From contig JACCUZ010000123.1 in NCBI GenBank assembly GCA_013698395.1, forward strand, positions 1 to 6,939: 6,939 nt of DNA, read 5' to 3'. A program made the position numbers and the translations under genes. The notes beneath the pieces were generated by a model. The model saw only the letters and a list, made by a program, of their open reading frames with translations. It made no database searches and was not told the origin of the DNA. Below are positions 6,652 through 6,939 of this stretch, piece after piece (the first letter of the stretch is position 1; each line of letters starts with the position of its first letter). Source of the DNA: Sporichthyaceae bacterium. Its GTDB lineage: Bacteria > Actinomycetota > Actinomycetes > JACCUZ01.

Positions 6652-6686
6652 ACGGTAGGAGTTGACGCTGCTACGTCAAAGTCAAC
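6652..6686 (-). promoter_or_regulatory. Likely autoregulated promoter/operator of the TipAS regulator
   Basis: On the reverse strand TTGACG (complement of 6674-6679) and TACCGT (complement of 6652-6657) are a -35/-10-like pair with a 16-nt spacer, about 40 nt before the GTG start. A second TTGACT (6680-6685) would give a 22-nt spacer; MerR-controlled promoters typically have 19-20, so the true -35 is unsettled. The region holds a perfect inverted repeat TTGACG-N6-CGTCAA (6662-6679) and outer GTTGAC/GTCAAC arms (6661-6666, 6681-6686). The dyad overlaps the -35/spacer area, where MerR-type dimers bind. Direct sequence observation; assignment to this regulator is inference. Confidence 0.55.
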
Positions 6687-6845
6687 CCGGAATAGTCGCG
6701 GGGCTGGCTCACTCGCGGAGGAGGCGTTGTCCGCGCTCGTTCTGGGCCAGTTCCGCGGCCTTCCCGAGCTCATGCCGCGCCTCGCGGACCCGCCGACTGC
6801 CACCGCGCGGTTCACCGTGACGCCCCCACTCTGAGCCCCCGCCGC

Positions 6846-6869
6846 GTTGACCACGTATACGTGGTCAAC
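6846..6869. promoter_or_regulatory. Perfect 24-bp palindrome, probable operator
   Basis: GTTGACCACGTA (6846-6857) is followed immediately by its exact reverse complement (6858-6869), centred on GTATAC. Twelve consecutive paired positions with no spacer are far more than expected by chance in a window this size, and the shape fits a site for a dimeric repressor of the TetR, GntR or ribbon-helix-helix type. The outer GTTGAC arms match those at the regulator promoter about 160 nt away. No gene beginning beside it is visible in the window, so it may control one beyond the right edge. Confidence 0.6.
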
Positions 6870-6939
6870 CCTCGGGCGGATTCACGCGGTCGTCGCAACA
6901 CGGCACTATGCGACTGCGGTTAAGAGTAGTTCGTTGAGG

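Larger units (their letters stand above)
6612..6939. other. Gene-poor right end with regulatory symmetry
   Basis: No complete, convincing gene lies here. The stretch includes the regulator's 5' leader and promoter dyad (to about 6686) and a 24-bp palindrome (6846-6869). On the reverse strand a frame of 51 codons (6864-6712, stop 6711-6709) has a protein-like, Arg/Glu/Ala/Leu-rich end (HELGKAAELAQNERGQRLL) but no ATG, GTG or TTG after the preceding stop. It may be a gene fragment or chance. The last 70 nt (6870-6939) contain only a nine-codon forward frame beginning at ATG 6908, which I do not consider a gene. Confidence 0.5.

Noticed and set aside
6627..6854. Reverse frame of 75 codons at the right end
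   Set aside because: It runs through the regulator's promoter dyad, shows no conserved motif, and has no good ribosome site; probably chance.
6908..6937. Nine-codon forward frame starting ATG near the right edge
   Set aside because: Too short and without a ribosome site; no reason to call it a leader peptide, as no downstream gene is visible.

Overview
The window is high-GC DNA whose real genes have strongly G/C-ending codons, and its families point to an actinobacterium (Actinomycetota): a GT39 membrane glycosyltransferase, a double-zinc-ribbon adenylate cyclase/ATPase, a TipAS-type MerR regulator and a DrrAB-type ABC exporter. A finer placement cannot be supported from sequence alone. No rRNA, tRNA, CRISPR, IS element or phage gene is visible.

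The layout is two converging blocks. The left block reads rightward. A GT39-family integral membrane glycosyltransferase (101-1618) is followed after 9 nt by a small VOC/glyoxalase-fold protein (1628-2008). Next comes a decayed multidomain cyclase (2027-3238). It still shows a double zinc ribbon, both halves of a class III cyclase domain, the first residues of an AAA-type ATPase domain and a C-terminal helical-repeat tail. It carries a nonsense codon, a one-base frameshift and a large internal deletion.

The right block reads leftward from about 6650: a MerR/TipAS drug-sensing regulator (6611-5868), an ABC ATPase (5782-4982), an ABC-2 permease (4985-4230) and an NAD(P)-binding epimerase/reductase-like protein (4198-3260). 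ATPase and permease overlap by ATGA, and the permease and reductase are 31 nt apart behind a strong Shine-Dalgarno. This looks like a compact inducible export module: the regulator would bind a hydrophobic compound, activate its own promoter and drive the exporter, with the reductase-like protein possibly co-expressed. The two blocks meet at stop codons 21 nt apart (3239-3259) with no recognisable terminator.

The right end (6612-6939) has no convincing gene but is rich in regulatory symmetry. It holds a perfect inverted repeat TTGACG-N6-CGTCAA over the regulator's likely promoter, and about 160 nt further out a perfect 24-bp palindrome built on the same GTTGAC half-site. I found no wholly new system. 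The most noteworthy items are the cysteine-free TipAS regulator/exporter cassette, the shared GTTGAC operator architecture and the stepwise decay of the cyclase.
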